64,000 nucleotides of DNA from positions 559,225-623,224 of the forward strand of contig NZ_LMQS01000001.1 of NCBI RefSeq assembly GCF_001424665.1. Direction: 5' to 3'. Origin of the DNA: Methylophilus sp. Leaf416 (GTDB lineage: Bacteria; Pseudomonadota; Gammaproteobacteria; Burkholderiales; Methylophilaceae). The notes beneath the pieces are model-generated. The model had not been told where the DNA came from, made no database searches, and saw only the letters and a list, made by a program, of their open reading frames with translations. The translations under genes were made by a program, and so were the position numbers. This document shows, piece by piece, positions 9,183-19,304 of the stretch; the first letter of the stretch is position 1, and every line of letters begins with the position of its first letter.

Positions 9183-9482
9183 ATGTTATACATGATTTAC
9201 GCCCAGGATAATGCCAACAGCCTGCCGTTGCGCCTGCAGCACAGGCCTGCCCACCTGGAGCGCCTGCAGCAGTTGCAAGCCGAAGGCCGCTTGGTACTGG
9301 CAGGCCCGTTACCTGCCATTGATAATATAGACCCGGGCGAAGCCGGTTTTAGCGGCAGCCTGATCGTGGCAGAATTTGAGTCATTACAGGCCGCTACCGA
9401 ATGGGCTGACAACGACCCTTTCAAGCATGCAGGCGTCTATGGCAACATTGTAGTGAACCCTTTCCGCAAGACGTTGCCATAA
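9183..9482 (+). CDS. yciI: YciI family protein
   Basis: 99-residue YCII-related protein with a dimeric ferredoxin-like fold. Seen: [28 protein letters not shown] at the start (the conserved Arg and His of the putative active site), [18 protein letters not shown] and a C-terminal [19 protein letters not shown]. The family has been proposed to include enzymes because of its conserved His-Asp pocket, but no reaction is established for this subgroup. The stop codon overlaps the bolA start by one base (TAATG), so the two are probably translationally coupled. Confidence 0.92.
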   Translation: MLYMIYAQDNANSLPLRLQHRPAHLERLQQLQAEGRLVLAGPLPAIDNIDPGEAGFSGSLIVAEFESLQAATEWADNDPFKHAGVYGNIVVNPFRKTLP

Positions 9483-9745
9483 TGCTGCAAACTGAAATTA
9501 CACAACGTCTGCAAGCACTTCAGCCCGAACAACTCGACATCGAAGACGACAGTGCTTTGCACAAAGGACACGCAGGAAACACGGGCGGCGGGCACTTTAC
9601 CATCACGGTGAAAAGCTCGCTATTTTCAGGAAAATCACAGATAATGCGCCATCGCATGGTATATCAATGCTTGCAAGATTTGATGCCTCATCGCATACAT
9701 GCGCTCAGTATCAACGCATTATCCACTGATGAGTCATCTGATTGA
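9482..9745 (+). CDS. bolA: BolA family protein
   Basis: 87-residue small BolA-like protein with a class II KH-like fold. Conserved features are the GHAGNTGGGHFTITVKSSLFSGKS core (about residues 29-52) with the invariant His, and RHRMVYQCLQDLMPHRIHALSI at the end. BolA proteins partner monothiol glutaredoxins through a shared [2Fe-2S] cluster and act in iron-sulfur trafficking and morphology control; which branch this one belongs to is not clear from sequence alone. Translation probably couples to yciI by the one-base overlap. The parvulin gene follows 50 bases on. Confidence 0.92.
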   Translation: MLQTEITQRLQALQPEQLDIEDDSALHKGHAGNTGGGHFTITVKSSLFSGKSQIMRHRMVYQCLQDLMPHRIHALSINALSTDESSD

Positions 9746-9795
9746 AACAATTCTGTTTTTTAATATTGCACCATTTCGTTTTTTAAGGATATTGC

Positions 9796-10611
9796 ATGAA
9801 ATTTTTGAAAATGATGTTGGCGATTGCATGCTTCAGCGCATTGCCACATGCTTACGCAGCTGATGCTGATGCCATTGCTACTGTTAACGGTAAACCAATC
9901 AAGAAAACCTGGGTTGAATTTATCTTAAGAGATGCTGAAGCACGTACTGGCCAAAAAGCCAACGATGGCATGAAAGCCGCTGTCGTGAATGAACTGGTAG
10001 GTTCTGAACTGGCTTACCAGGAAGCGCAAAAAGCAGGCATTGATAAACAGCCTGACTTTATCGCGAGTGAAGAACTGGCTCGTCGCAAACTGTTGGTAAA
10101 TGCGTTCCTGGCTGATTTCATCAGAAAAAACCCAGTGACTGAAGCCGAGAAAAAAGAAGGTTACGAGCAGTACAAAAAAGAGCTGGGCGACAAGGAATAC
10201 AACGCACGCCACATTTTGGTTAAAACCGATGTTGAAGCAAAAGCGATTATTGCAGACCTGAAAAAGGGCACTGACTTTGCCAAGATTGCCAAAGAGAAAT
10301 CATTGGACCCTGGCTCTAAAGAAAAAGGTGGCGACTTGGGCTGGTTCTCACCGGCTGGTATGGTTAAACCATTTGCAGACGCATTGCTAGTGTTGAAAAA
10401 AGGCGAAACAACACCTGAGCCGGTTCAGTCTCAATTCGGCTGGCACGTAATTAAACTTGTGGATACACGTGCATTGCAAGTGCCTCCTTTTGACAAAGTT
10501 AAAGAAGGCATTGAGCGTACTATTCAGCAACGCAAGCTTGAAAAATACATGTTGAGCCTGAAAGACAAAGCGAAAATTGAAGTAACAGGCGTTGAGAAAA
10601 AAACACCTTAA
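9796..10611 (+). CDS. Periplasmic parvulin-type peptidyl-prolyl isomerase
   Basis: 271-residue exported foldase. A Sec signal peptide (cleavage after AYA, about residue 22) precedes a SurA/PrsA-like N-terminal helical chaperone region (residues 25-130) and one PPIC domain (about 134-228). The PPIC domain carries ARHILVKT, GGDLGWFSPAGMV, PFADAL and SQFGWHVIKLVD, all hallmarks of active parvulins. A short charged tail follows. The length resembles single-domain PrsA-like and Cbf2-like proteins rather than SurA, which has two PPIC domains. The ribosome binding site AAGGA precedes the ATG. The gene closes the yciB operon and is followed by a clear terminator. Confidence 0.94.
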   Translation: MKFLKMMLAIACFSALPHAYAADADAIATVNGKPIKKTWVEFILRDAEARTGQKANDGMKAAVVNELVGSELAYQEAQKAGIDKQPDFIASEELARRKLLVNAFLADFIRKNPVTEAEKKEGYEQYKKELGDKEYNARHILVKTDVEAKAIIADLKKGTDFAKIAKEKSLDPGSKEKGGDLGWFSPAGMVKPFADALLVLKKGETTPEPVQSQFGWHVIKLVDTRALQVPPFDKVKEGIERTIQQRKLEKYMLSLKDKAKIEVTGVEKKTP

Positions 10612-10631
10612 TCGCTTCAGTGTTGATGAGT

Positions 10632-10663
10632 TAAAAGCCAGCCCATGCTGGCTTTTACTTTTT
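10632..10663 (+). terminator. Rho-independent terminator after the parvulin gene
   Basis: An 11-bp perfect stem, TAAAAGCCAGC and GCTGGCTTTTA, with loop CCAT, is followed by CTTTTT. Confidence 0.85.
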
Positions 10664-10700
10664 AATGTGCCTGTAAATTGCAGTAATCGCCATTTAAGGT

Positions 10701-10730
10701 TTTACTCACCTCTGGGTTCTGCGATAAAAT
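10701..10730 (+). promoter_or_regulatory. Candidate promoter for feoAB
   Basis: TTTACT at 10701-10706 and TAAAAT at 10725-10730, 18 bases apart, predict a start near 10737, about 30 bases before the feoA ATG. Confidence 0.45.
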
Positions 10731-10748
10731 CAAGAATTGTTCTCATTT
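10731..10748. promoter_or_regulatory. Possible Fur operator upstream of feoA
   Basis: On the minus strand this reads AAATGAGAACAATTCTTG, which agrees with the Fur consensus AATGATAATCATTATC at about 11 of 16 positions and contains the palindrome AGAA-TTG-TTCT (10733-10743). It overlaps the predicted transcription start, as expected for an iron-repressed ferrous iron importer. This is pattern matching by eye. Confidence 0.4.
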
Positions 10749-10767
10749 GCAGGCTTGCTTAGCCCCT

Positions 10768-11013
10768 ATGCAACTCAACGCACTCAAACCCGGCGAATCC
10801 GCAATCATCAATGGCATCCAGGCCGAACAGGCACTGGTACAACGCCTGCATGCCTTAGGATTTCGCCCGGGAAAGCAGGTGCAAGTTGTCCGCCAGGCCG
10901 CCTTCAACGGACCTTTACATATCCGTATAGGCTCAACGGATGTAGTGATCCGCGTGCAAGATGCGCAGGCCATTCATTTAGCTAACCCTTCACCTGAATC
11001 CTTGTCCGCATGA
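10768..11013 (+). CDS. feoA: Ferrous iron transport protein A
   Basis: 81-residue cytoplasmic SH3-like protein that accompanies FeoB. Family features are LKPGESAIINGI at the N terminus, the LHALGFRPGKQVQVVRQA core with the conserved Leu-Gly-Phe/Pro-Gly turn, and VVIRVQDAQAIHL at the end. The start at 10768 (MQLNALK) was preferred over an in-frame TTG at 10747, because that TTG would sit only about ten bases from the predicted transcript start. It overlaps feoB by 4 bases (ATGA), so the two are probably translationally coupled. No feoC follows. Confidence 0.93.
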   Translation: MQLNALKPGESAIINGIQAEQALVQRLHALGFRPGKQVQVVRQAAFNGPLHIRIGSTDVVIRVQDAQAIHLANPSPESLSA

Positions 11014-12800
11014 AACGTGTTGCTCTACTCGGCATGCCCAACACGGGCAAATCCACCTTGTTTAATCGATTAAGCGGTGCCTCGGCACGGGTCGGCAACT
11101 GGCCAGGAATGACAGTAGACCTGTTGAGCGCCAAAATTTTACTTGGCGGCCATATTGCTGAACTCGTGGATTTGCCTGGCCTGTATGACCTGCACGGGTT
11201 TTCAGATGATGAAGAAGTCGTCAGGCATTTCCTTAGTAATCATCCGATCGACCTGGCGCTGATTATCCTCAACAGCGCGCAGATTGACCGGCAACTCTCT
11301 CTAGCTTTGCAGATCCGCGCATTGGGTTTACCAACCGTGTTGCTACTGAATATGGAAGACGAAGCGAAACGCGCTGGCATCACCATAGACACCAAGCAGA
11401 TGAGCCAGGAACTTGGCATGCCGGTGCTGACTATCAGCGCCAAATACGGCAGCGGTTGCCCGGAAGCTTTGCAATTGGCAGCCAGAGTGCTTGAAAAAAA
11501 AACACCTGCAAGCGACCCCCAGCTGATTGCTACTCAGCTGCAAGCCGACAATGCCGTCGAACAGGAAATGCAACGCATTATTGACCGTTCGGTGCAAATG
11601 CCTTTGCAGCTGAATACGTCGACGACTGATCGCATTGACCGTGTGCTCCTGCACCCGTGGTTTGGTTTACCTTTATTTTTTCTCGCTATTTTTCTGTTAT
11701 TCCAGTTTATTTTCACCATAGGTGCTCCGTTACAGGATGCCACTGCCTGGATTTTTGACACTTTACGGGGTGAAATACTGGATCCGGCATTGTCAGGACT
11801 GCCAACATGGCTCAATGGATTATTACTGGACGGGCTTTATACTGGCCTGAGCACGGTCGCCGCTTTTGTGCCGATTATTGTGCTGTTTTTCCTGGTGATG
11901 AGTATGGTGGAAGATAGCGGCTATCTCTCCCGAGCTGCTTTCCTCATGGATACATTGATGGCCAAAATGGGGCTGGATGGACGTGGATTCGTGATGGTAC
12001 TGATGGGGTTTGGCTGTAACGTACCGGCGCTGATGGGCACCCGTGTCATGCGTAGCCGCCCTATGCGCCTGCTGACCATGCTGACGATCCCCTTGTCACT
12101 GTGTTCTGCACGTTTGCAGGTATTCCTGTTTATGATCGCCATACTCTTCCCTCCTTCACAGGCAGCAATGGCACTGTTCTCGCTATATATGGTGAGTTTT
12201 TTCACTATTTTCCTCACTGCCATCCTGTTCAAACAGAAATTTGTCAGCAGTGAACCGTTTGTGCTCGAATTACCTCCATATCGTTTCCCTACGCCAAATC
12301 AAATCTGGATACGTGGCTGGCAGGAAGTCAAACATTTCCTCTATCGCGCTACTAAATTTATCGTCATCGGGGTGTTGATGGTCTGGCTGTTAACGCATTT
12401 GCCTACCACGGCAGTCCCGGCAAGCTCAGAAACCTGGGCCGGCAGCATAGGTCGCTTTTTTGCGCCGGTGCTTGACCCGATCGGCATTGATAATCACCTG
12501 GCGATTGCGCTTATATTTGGTTTTGTCGCCAAAGAGATTGTCGTGGGTTCGCTGGCCGTGATTTATGGTTTACAGGGAGATGCGCTTAGCCATCAGATCG
12601 CCGCCAATATTGATTGGGTACAAGGCATGAGTTTTATGCTGTTTACACTGATTTATACGCCGTGCCTGTCAACCATTGCCACTTTGCGGTCAGAAAGCAA
12701 AAGCCGCGGATTTATGTGGCTTTCGCTTGGCTGGTCACTTGGCCTGGCGTGGCTCATCAGCCTGGCTTTCTATCAAGGCGTTCGCGCACTTGGCTATTAA
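11010..12800 (+). CDS. feoB: Ferrous iron transporter FeoB (short form)
   Basis: 596-residue inner-membrane Fe2+ importer with an N-terminal GTPase domain. G motifs: GMPNTGKST (G1, residues 8-16), DLPG (G3), NMED (G4, NxxD) and SAKYGSG (G5). A helical linker up to about residue 205 leads to the membrane domain with two Gate regions, FGCNVPALMGTR followed by CSARLQVF, and later FVAKEIVVGSLAVIYG with TPCLSTIATLRSE. Cysteines expected in the Gate motifs are present. It is shorter than E. coli FeoB (773), mainly after the GTPase domain and at the C terminus, like the compact FeoB of some other proteobacteria. It depends on FeoA by context. Confidence 0.95.
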   Translation: MKRVALLGMPNTGKSTLFNRLSGASARVGNWPGMTVDLLSAKILLGGHIAELVDLPGLYDLHGFSDDEEVVRHFLSNHPIDLALIILNSAQIDRQLSLALQIRALGLPTVLLLNMEDEAKRAGITIDTKQMSQELGMPVLTISAKYGSGCPEALQLAARVLEKKTPASDPQLIATQLQADNAVEQEMQRIIDRSVQMPLQLNTSTTDRIDRVLLHPWFGLPLFFLAIFLLFQFIFTIGAPLQDATAWIFDTLRGEILDPALSGLPTWLNGLLLDGLYTGLSTVAAFVPIIVLFFLVMSMVEDSGYLSRAAFLMDTLMAKMGLDGRGFVMVLMGFGCNVPALMGTRVMRSRPMRLLTMLTIPLSLCSARLQVFLFMIAILFPPSQAAMALFSLYMVSFFTIFLTAILFKQKFVSSEPFVLELPPYRFPTPNQIWIRGWQEVKHFLYRATKFIVIGVLMVWLLTHLPTTAVPASSETWAGSIGRFFAPVLDPIGIDNHLAIALIFGFVAKEIVVGSLAVIYGLQGDALSHQIAANIDWVQGMSFMLFTLIYTPCLSTIATLRSESKSRGFMWLSLGWSLGLAWLISLAFYQGVRALGY

Positions 12801-12957
12801 TCAGCCAAAAGCTGCATTTAAACTCAAATCGATCCAGACAATTTCACGGCAACTCGCGGCTGCTGTTTTTAACCGGCGCTTGTTTTTGGCACTGCGGGAC
12901 TGTTCACTTTCTGCTAAAATAGCGGTTTGAATTTTCACCGAAAAATCCACTCGCCTC

Positions 12958-15900
12958 ATGTCTAATCAAGCGCAATTTTTAAGCCTGCGCGGCAGTGCCG
13001 CCCTCTCCCAGTTCCGTCTCGATAAACTCTATAGCACACTCAAAGTCAGCGCCCCGAATATTGCGCATATTGCTACGGAGTTTGTGCATTTTGCTTTTAG
13101 CGAAAATGCATTAAGCGCGGCAGAGCAAGATACCCTTCAGCAGATTTTGACCTACGGCCCACAAACCAAAGCCGAGACTGCCGCCGGCGAATTGTTGCTG
13201 GTGATTCCACGCATAGGCACCATTTCACCATGGGCTTCCCGTGCCACCGATATCGCGTACAACTGTGGTTTGCACTTATTGCGCCTTGAACGTGGCATTG
13301 CCTATTTCGTCACCACCCGCGATGGACAGCCACTGACGGACGCTGAAAAACAGGCTTTGCGTGCAGTGATACAAGACCGCATGACTGAAACGGTGATTTA
13401 CAGCGTGGCAGATGCCGAAAAGCTGTATCACCATGCCGACCCGAAACCATTAGCAAGCATTGATATCCTGGCCGGTGGTAAGGCAGCTCTAGAAGCCGCC
13501 AATAATGAAATGGGCCTGGCACTGTCTCCGGACGAAGTGGATTACCTGCTTGAGAACTACCTTAAAATGGGCCGCAACCCGACCGATGTCGAGTTGATGA
13601 TGTTTGCGCAGGCCAACTCCGAGCATTGCCGCCATAAAATCTTTAATGCCGACTGGGTGATCGACGGTGTACAACAAGAGCTGTCGTTATTTAATATGAT
13701 CCGCAACACGCATAAGCTGAACCCGGGCACGACCGTGGTCGCTTATTCGGATAACAGCTCGATTGTGCAAGGCCAGAAAACCAAACGTTTTTACCCATCG
13801 GCCGACCGCAGCTACCAGTTCGTTGAAGATGACATGCACTACCTGATGAAGGTAGAAACCCATAACCACCCAACCGCCATTTCACCATTTGCCGGGGCTG
13901 CCACTGGCGCCGGCGGCGAAATTCGTGATGAAGGTGCTACCGGTATCGGTTCCAAACCCAAAGCAGGCCTGGCTGGATTCTCGGTTTCCAACCTCAACCT
14001 GCCTGACTTTGAGCAACCATGGGAGTCGAACTACGGTAAACCTGGCCGTATCGCCAGCCCGTTGCAAATCATGATCGACGGCCCATTAGGCGGTGCAGCG
14101 TACAACAACGAATTTGGCCGTCCTAATATTGCCGGTTACTTCCGTACATTTGAGCTGGAAACCACTGGTGCCGATGGCAATGCTGAAGTCCGCGGCTACC
14201 ATAAACCGATTATGCTGGCCGGTGGTGTCGGTAATATTTCCGGCAGCCATAGCCATAAAAACACTATTCCTGCGGGCGCAGCGCTTATTCAGCTAGGTGG
14301 CCCTGCTATGCTGATTGGCCTCGGCGGTGGTGCGGCATCCAGCATGGATACGGGGGCCAACACTGAAAACCTGGACTTTGACTCAGTGCAACGCGGCAAC
14401 CCTGAATTACAGCGTCGTGCCCAGGAAGTCATTGACCGTTGCTGGCAGTTGGGCGACAAAAATCCGATTGTAAGCATTCACGATGTCGGTGCCGGCGGTA
14501 TCTCCAACGCTTTTCCTGAGTTGGTTAACGATGCCAAAGTCGGTGCGATATTCCAGTTGCGCGATGTGCATAATGAAGAACCTGGCATGGCTCCACGTGA
14601 ATTGTGGAGTAACGAAGCGCAAGAACGTTATGTGCTGGCAGTGACCCAGGATCAGTTGCCATTATTTGAAGAAATTTGTGCCCGCGAACGCTGCCCATTT
14701 GCGGTGGTGGGCATTGCAACTGCTGAACGTCATTTGACGGTGGAAGATAGCCACTTTGCCAATAAACCGGTGGATATGGATTTATCCGTATTGCTGGGCA
14801 AACCACCAAAAATGTTGCGTGATGTGAAGTCTAGCCAAAAAACTTTATCTGCATTCGATACCAGTAAGATTGATTTACAAGAGGCTGTTGCCCGGGTATT
14901 GCGTTTGCCTGGCGTGGCTGACAAAACTTTCCTGATTACCATTGGTGACCGTACGGTCACTGGCCTGATTGCGCGCGACCAGATGGTCGGCCCATGGCAA
15001 GTGCCTGTCAGCAATGTCGCTGTGACGTGTGCCGGTTACGAAACCAACGAAGGTGAAGCGTTTGCCATCGGCGAAAAAGCGCCTTTGGCATTGCTAGATG
15101 CGCCAGCTTCAGGCCGTATGGCGATTGGTGAAGCGATTACCAATATTGCCGCCGCTTCAATTAGCGACATCGGCAACCTGAAACTTTCCGCGAACTGGAT
15201 GGCACCAGCGGGCCACCCGGGTGAAGATGCTGCCTTATACGAAACGGTAAAAACGGTGGGGATGGAGTTATGCCCTGCCCTTGGCATCAGTATCCCGGTG
15301 GGTAAAGATTCCATGAGCATGAAAACAGTGTGGAATGAAGATGGCCAGAACAAAGCTGTCACATCACCCATTTCACTGGTGATTTCAGCGTTCGCCAATA
15401 CTTCAGATGTGCGCAAAACACTGACGCCACAATTGCGTACCGATCTCGGCGACAGTGAATTAATCCTGATTGACCTGGGTAATGGCAAAAACCGCATGGG
15501 TGGCTCGTCACTGGCGCAAGTGTATAGCCAGCTAGGCGACACGGTGCCGGATGTAGATCAGCCTTCACAGCTGAAAGCATTTTTTACCGCCATCCAGCAA
15601 TTGAATGCTGATGGCAAACTGCTGGCTTACCATGACCGTTCTGATGGCGGCCTCTATGTGACTTTGGCAGAGATGGGGTTTGCCGGTCATTGTGGCTTAA
15701 CTGTGGATTTGAGCAAGCTGCCGGGCGACAGCATCAGCGTTTTGTTTAATGAAGAACTGGGTGCCGTATTGCAAGTGCGCGCAGCTGAAGCTGCAGACAT
15801 TAGTAGCTTGTTGCAACAAACATTGGGCAGTAGCGTTCACCGCATAGGCAACGTTAACAATGGTCACGACATTGTCATCAAGCATGGCGCCACTCACTAC

Positions 15901-16866
15901 CAGGCCGCTCGTATAGACCTGCATCGCATGTGGTCTGAAACCACTTACAGGATGCAAAGCCTGCGTGACAATCCAGCCTGTGCGCAGCAAGAATACGACC
16001 GTATCCTGAATGCAGATGATGTAGGCCTGCACGCAAAGTTAACGTTTGATATTAACGACAATATTGCCGCGCCTTATATCAATACCGGCAAACGCCCGAA
16101 TATGGCGATCTTGCGCGAGCAAGGCGTTAATGGCCAGACTGAAATGGCCGCTGCATTTGATCGTGCCGGGTTTAACAGCGTTGATGTGCATATGAGCGAC
16201 GTCATCAGTGGCCGCGTGTCACTGAAGGACTTCGCTGGACTGGTGGCCTGTGGTGGCTTCTCGTATGGCGACGTGCTTGGTGCCGGTGAAGGCTGGGCAA
16301 AATCCATCCTGTTCAACAACCGTGCGCGCGATGAATTCAGCGGCTTCTTCAACCGTGGTGACACGTTTGCACTAGGCGTGTGTAACGGTTGCCAGATGAT
16401 GAGCAACCTGCACAGCATTATTCCTGGCGCTGACCTCTGGCCGCATTTTGTGCGCAATAAATCAGAACAATTCGAGGCACGCTTTGCGCTGGTAGAGATT
16501 TTAAGCTCGCCATCCATCTTTTTTGATGGCATGGCAGGCAGCCGTATGCCGATTGCTGTGGCCCATGGTGAAGGATTTACGGAATTTACTGATGCCAACG
16601 CTGTCACAAATGTGCTAAAACAGCAGCTGGCAAGTGTGCGTTTTGTGGATCATGCGTCAACGCCGACGGAAGTCTATCCGTTTAACCCTAACGGTTCCGC
16701 CCAGGGGTTGACCGGATTCACCACTCCGGATGGGCGTTTCAGTATCATGATGCCACATCCGGAACGCGTGTTCAGGACTGTGCAGAACTCATGGCATCCG
16801 GATGACTGGCAGGAAGATAGCCCGTGGATGCGTATGTTCCGCAACGCCCGCAAGTTTGTTGCTTAA
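12958..16866 (+). CDS. purL: Phosphoribosylformylglycinamidine synthase (large fused PurL)
   Basis: 1302-residue single-chain enzyme (E. coli 1295) for the fourth step of purine synthesis: FGAR + Gln + ATP to FGAM. Domains run in order: N-terminal PurS-like region (1-150), linker with [15 protein letters not shown] near 220, two AIRS-like ATP-binding halves with [24 protein letters not shown] and GGVGNISGS, and a C-terminal class I glutamine amidotransferase from about residue 1045. The nucleophile sits in GVCNGCQMM (about residue 1141) and the catalytic His/Glu in MPHPERVF near the end. An extended -10 box (TGCTAAAAT, 12912-12920) lies upstream. The ankyrin gene follows 56 bases on. Confidence 0.98.
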   Translation: MSNQAQFLSLRGSAALSQFRLDKLYSTLKVSAPNIAHIATEFVHFAFSENALSAAEQDTLQQILTYGPQTKAETAAGELLLVIPRIGTISPWASRATDIAYNCGLHLLRLERGIAYFVTTRDGQPLTDAEKQALRAVIQDRMTETVIYSVADAEKLYHHADPKPLASIDILAGGKAALEAANNEMGLALSPDEVDYLLENYLKMGRNPTDVELMMFAQANSEHCRHKIFNADWVIDGVQQELSLFNMIRNTHKLNPGTTVVAYSDNSSIVQGQKTKRFYPSADRSYQFVEDDMHYLMKVETHNHPTAISPFAGAATGAGGEIRDEGATGIGSKPKAGLAGFSVSNLNLPDFEQPWESNYGKPGRIASPLQIMIDGPLGGAAYNNEFGRPNIAGYFRTFELETTGADGNAEVRGYHKPIMLAGGVGNISGSHSHKNTIPAGAALIQLGGPAMLIGLGGGAASSMDTGANTENLDFDSVQRGNPELQRRAQEVIDRCWQLGDKNPIVSIHDVGAGGISNAFPELVNDAKVGAIFQLRDVHNEEPGMAPRELWSNEAQERYVLAVTQDQLPLFEEICARERCPFAVVGIATAERHLTVEDSHFANKPVDMDLSVLLGKPPKMLRDVKSSQKTLSAFDTSKIDLQEAVARVLRLPGVADKTFLITIGDRTVTGLIARDQMVGPWQVPVSNVAVTCAGYETNEGEAFAIGEKAPLALLDAPASGRMAIGEAITNIAAASISDIGNLKLSANWMAPAGHPGEDAALYETVKTVGMELCPALGISIPVGKDSMSMKTVWNEDGQNKAVTSPISLVISAFANTSDVRKTLTPQLRTDLGDSELILIDLGNGKNRMGGSSLAQVYSQLGDTVPDVDQPSQLKAFFTAIQQLNADGKLLAYHDRSDGGLYVTLAEMGFAGHCGLTVDLSKLPGDSISVLFNEELGAVLQVRAAEAADISSLLQQTLGSSVHRIGNVNNGHDIVIKHGATHYQAARIDLHRMWSETTYRMQSLRDNPACAQQEYDRILNADDVGLHAKLTFDINDNIAAPYINTGKRPNMAILREQGVNGQTEMAAAFDRAGFNSVDVHMSDVISGRVSLKDFAGLVACGGFSYGDVLGAGEGWAKSILFNNRARDEFSGFFNRGDTFALGVCNGCQMMSNLHSIIPGADLWPHFVRNKSEQFEARFALVEILSSPSIFFDGMAGSRMPIAVAHGEGFTEFTDANAVTNVLKQQLASVRFVDHASTPTEVYPFNPNGSAQGLTGFTTPDGRFSIMMPHPERVFRTVQNSWHPDDWQEDSPWMRMFRNARKFVA

Positions 16867-16922
16867 GCAATAAAGCAAAGTTGTTAATTTTAAAAAATGA
16901 AAATCAGGTGTTTGGAGAAATT

Positions 16923-17408
16923 ATGAAATCGATTAAATGTTTACTGGCCTTACTCGCCTTGTCCTTTTCACTGCAGGCTTTTGCGCTGTCAGATGAAGAA
17001 TATATGGAGTTTACTGAAGCGCTTACCGGCGGCAATGTTAAAGTCGTCAAGAAATACGTAGAAACTGACCCAAGCCTGGTTAACCAGAAGTTTTTCGCTT
17101 GGGAACCCTTGCAAATGGCGGCTTCTAAAGGTCGAATGGACGTAGTGAAATACCTGATTTCAAAAGGTGCTGACAAAGATTACGTTCACCCGGCCAGCAA
17201 CAATACGGCTTTTCATATGGCTGCCTTTATTGGCGACGAAAAATTAATGAGATATCTGGCCGCACAAGGGGCTGATGTGAATAAAAAACTGAAAGGTGAT
17301 GTTTCATTGATCCGTTATTTCAGGGAAGAGCACAATGAAAAAATGGTTGCGTTACTCACAGAGCTCGGCACTAAAGATGACGGCTGTAAGGAAGAAAAAT
17401 GCTTTTAA
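16923..17408 (+). CDS. Exported ankyrin-repeat protein
   Basis: 161 residues with a Sec signal peptide (cleavage probably after AFA, about residue 21). The mature protein is a short ankyrin solenoid: repeats around ALTGGNVKVVKKYVETD, EPLQMAASKGRMDVVKYLISKGADKDY, TAFHMAAFIGDEKLMRYLAAQGADVNK and a capping helix with EEHNEKMVALLTELG. A CKEEKC pair lies at the C terminus. The start at 16923 follows a TTGGAG ribosome binding site and begins the signal peptide; an upstream in-frame ATG within purL is not credible. A periplasmic binding partner is likely but not identifiable. A strong terminator follows. Confidence 0.85.
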   Translation: MKSIKCLLALLALSFSLQAFALSDEEYMEFTEALTGGNVKVVKKYVETDPSLVNQKFFAWEPLQMAASKGRMDVVKYLISKGADKDYVHPASNNTAFHMAAFIGDEKLMRYLAAQGADVNKKLKGDVSLIRYFREEHNEKMVALLTELGTKDDGCKEEKCF

Positions 17409-17435
17409 TGTATGGTAAATACCATCATTAAAAAC

Positions 17436-17472
17436 AAAAAAACGGTCATGGCTTGCATGGCCGTTTTTTTTG
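17436..17472 (+). terminator. Rho-independent terminator after the ankyrin gene
   Basis: A stem of AAAAAAACGG-T-CATG with CATG-G-CCGTTTTTTT, a 5-base loop and one U-G wobble, ends in eight T residues. Confidence 0.85.
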
Positions 17473-17606
17473 CATGAAATCTCTGCAGTCCAGCGATGTA
17501 ATTTTTAGTAAGCGGATTCTCTAATGTAACCAGAGTCACGCACACCACCGCGATGACTTAGAATAATATAAAACAAGAATAACTAAACCAGACTCCTGGG
17601 GGATTG

Positions 17607-17981
17607 ATGAAAAGATTGCACCTGAGTATTGCACTGGCTTGTAGTGTGACGTGGATAATGCCACTGTCCCTTTATGCTCAAGACAATGATGCACAAAATA
17701 TTTCTCATGCGATAACGACACTCGCCGCCTCTTGTGCCGCTTGCCATGGCCCTCAAGGAAACAGTTTGGGTGGTACGCCTACCCTGGCGGCGTTAAATAA
17801 AGACTATTTTATCCAACGCATGCAGGGTTTCAAAAACGGCTCAATTTCATCTACCGTGATGCATCATCATGCCAAGGGCTTGAAGGATGAAGAAATCACC
17901 GCATTGGCAAATTACTTTGCTCTCCAGCAAAGACACACGCCCACAGTTGCACCACATCAGTCTTTTCAGGGGGCACAATAA
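17607..17981 (+). CDS. fccA: Periplasmic monohaem cytochrome c, partner of the flavocytochrome c flavoprotein (FccA-like)
   Basis: 124 residues with a Sec signal peptide (cleavage after LYA or YAQ, about residue 25) and one haem-c site CAACH at 43-47. The downstream helix VMHHHAKGLKDEEITALANYFALQQ carries a Met that can be the sixth haem ligand, as in class I cytochromes paired with sulfide dehydrogenase. It is monohaem and short, like the Chlorobium-type subunit rather than the dihaem Allochromatium form. The ATG at 17607 follows a CTGGGGGA ribosome binding site. The stop overlaps the flavoprotein start by one base. It probably accepts electrons from that flavoprotein. Confidence 0.88.
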   Translation: MKRLHLSIALACSVTWIMPLSLYAQDNDAQNISHAITTLAASCAACHGPQGNSLGGTPTLAALNKDYFIQRMQGFKNGSISSTVMHHHAKGLKDEEITALANYFALQQRHTPTVAPHQSFQGAQ

Positions 17982-19276
17982 TGCGTATGAACAAACACCT
18001 CCCCTCAGCTCTTGAAACGTCATCCCGCAGACAATTTGTTCGCTCAGTTATTTATGGAGGCCTGGCTTTTTATGGCATGCCTGCGTTTGCGCGTGCCAGT
18101 AAACCACCTCTTGGGCATGTAGTGATCGTAGGTGCCGGTTTTGCCGGGCTGACAGCCGCCAAATATCTTCGCGAATGGAGTCTGGGCAATATCAAGGTGA
18201 CTATTGTTGAACCGAATCCACAGTTTATTTCCTGCCCGCAAAGTAACCTGGTATTAGGCGGCAGCCGCACGCTGGATGATTTAAGTTTTTCTTACGCGCT
18301 GGCACGCAAGCAGCATAACCTGCAATGGATTAAAGATGCGGTCACCGCGGTAGATATCGCAAACAAACAGGTGACCCTGTCACGCGGGAGTTTACGTTAT
18401 GACCGCCTGGTACTGGCGCCAGGTGTAGATTTTGATTACAGCCGAATCCCTGGCATGCCTGCGCCGATTGCTGATATTCCACATGCCTGGAAAGCGGGCA
18501 AACAAACATTGCAATTACGCCAGCAACTGGAAAGCATGCCGGATGGCGGCGTATTCGTGATGACCATTCCGGCAGGCCCTTACCGTTGCCCGCCCGGGCC
18601 TTATGAGCGTGCCTGCCAGGTCGCGCATTATTTCAAACAATACAAGCCAGGTAGCAAGGTCATTATCCTGGATGCCAATGCCGATATCACTTCTAAAAAA
18701 GGCCTGTTTTTGCAGAGCTTTCAAGGCGCCTATCAGGGCATCATTGAATACCACAATAACAGCGGCATTTTGCAATTAGACACCGCCAGTAAAACCATCA
18801 AGACAGACTTTGAGACAGTGAAAGCGGATGTACTGAATGTGATTCCACCACAACTGGCAGGCAAAGTGGCTCAAACTGCTGGGCTGGCCAATGTTGATCA
18901 GCGCTGGTGCGAAGTAGACTTTACAACCTATGCTTCAAATGTAAATTCGGATGTACATATTATTGGTGACAGTATTTCGGCGGGTTTGCCAAAATCTGCG
19001 CACATGGCGACTTCGCAAGCCAAAATCTGCGCTGCCGCCATTGTTGATATTCAGTCAGGCATCCCGCCGAATCCGCTGCCGGTATTTGCTAACACCTGCT
19101 ACAGCTTTGTCGACGACAAACAGGCAATGCACGTGGCAAACGTCTACCGTTATGATCCTGCCAAAAAATCCATGGTGTCCGCTGAAGGCGGTGGTGTGTC
19201 TACGAAAGCCACGGACCAGGAAGGTGACTATGCTCAAGCCTGGGTGCAAAACATCTGGGCGGATACATTGACATAA
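17981..19276 (+). CDS. fccB: Tat-exported flavoprotein of flavocytochrome c sulfide dehydrogenase type (FccB/SoxF)
   Basis: 431-residue periplasmic FAD enzyme. The twin-arginine leader has RRQFVR at 16-21 followed by a hydrophobic stretch. A Rossmann FAD motif VIVGAGFAGLTAAKYL lies at 48-63. Cys85 in FISCPQSN is where the family attaches FAD covalently. Cys203 (PYRCPPGP) and Cys373 (NTCYSFVD) match the redox-active disulfide that takes electrons from sulfide. IIGDSISAGLPKSAHMA is the second FAD motif, and the C-terminal FCSD-specific domain is complete. Predicted reaction: sulfide, or a related reduced sulfur compound, to polysulfide/sulfur, with electrons passed to the upstream cytochrome. 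The substrate is inferred from family knowledge. Confidence 0.9.
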   Translation: MRMNKHLPSALETSSRRQFVRSVIYGGLAFYGMPAFARASKPPLGHVVIVGAGFAGLTAAKYLREWSLGNIKVTIVEPNPQFISCPQSNLVLGGSRTLDDLSFSYALARKQHNLQWIKDAVTAVDIANKQVTLSRGSLRYDRLVLAPGVDFDYSRIPGMPAPIADIPHAWKAGKQTLQLRQQLESMPDGGVFVMTIPAGPYRCPPGPYERACQVAHYFKQYKPGSKVIILDANADITSKKGLFLQSFQGAYQGIIEYHNNSGILQLDTASKTIKTDFETVKADVLNVIPPQLAGKVAQTAGLANVDQRWCEVDFTTYASNVNSDVHIIGDSISAGLPKSAHMATSQAKICAAAIVDIQSGIPPNPLPVFANTCYSFVDDKQAMHVANVYRYDPAKKSMVSAEGGGVSTKATDQEGDYAQAWVQNIWADTLT

Positions 19277-19304
19277 TGACTGTCCACTTGAATCTGCCGC
19301 TGCA

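Noticed and set aside
8619-10611. The yci-type run as a trp-linked operon
   Set aside because: The gene names recall the E. coli trp region, but no trp genes are present here.
15036-16607. Long minus-strand frames opposite purL (15036-15542 and 16074-16607)
   Set aside because: purL is intact across its full length and the antisense frames show no protein-like features.
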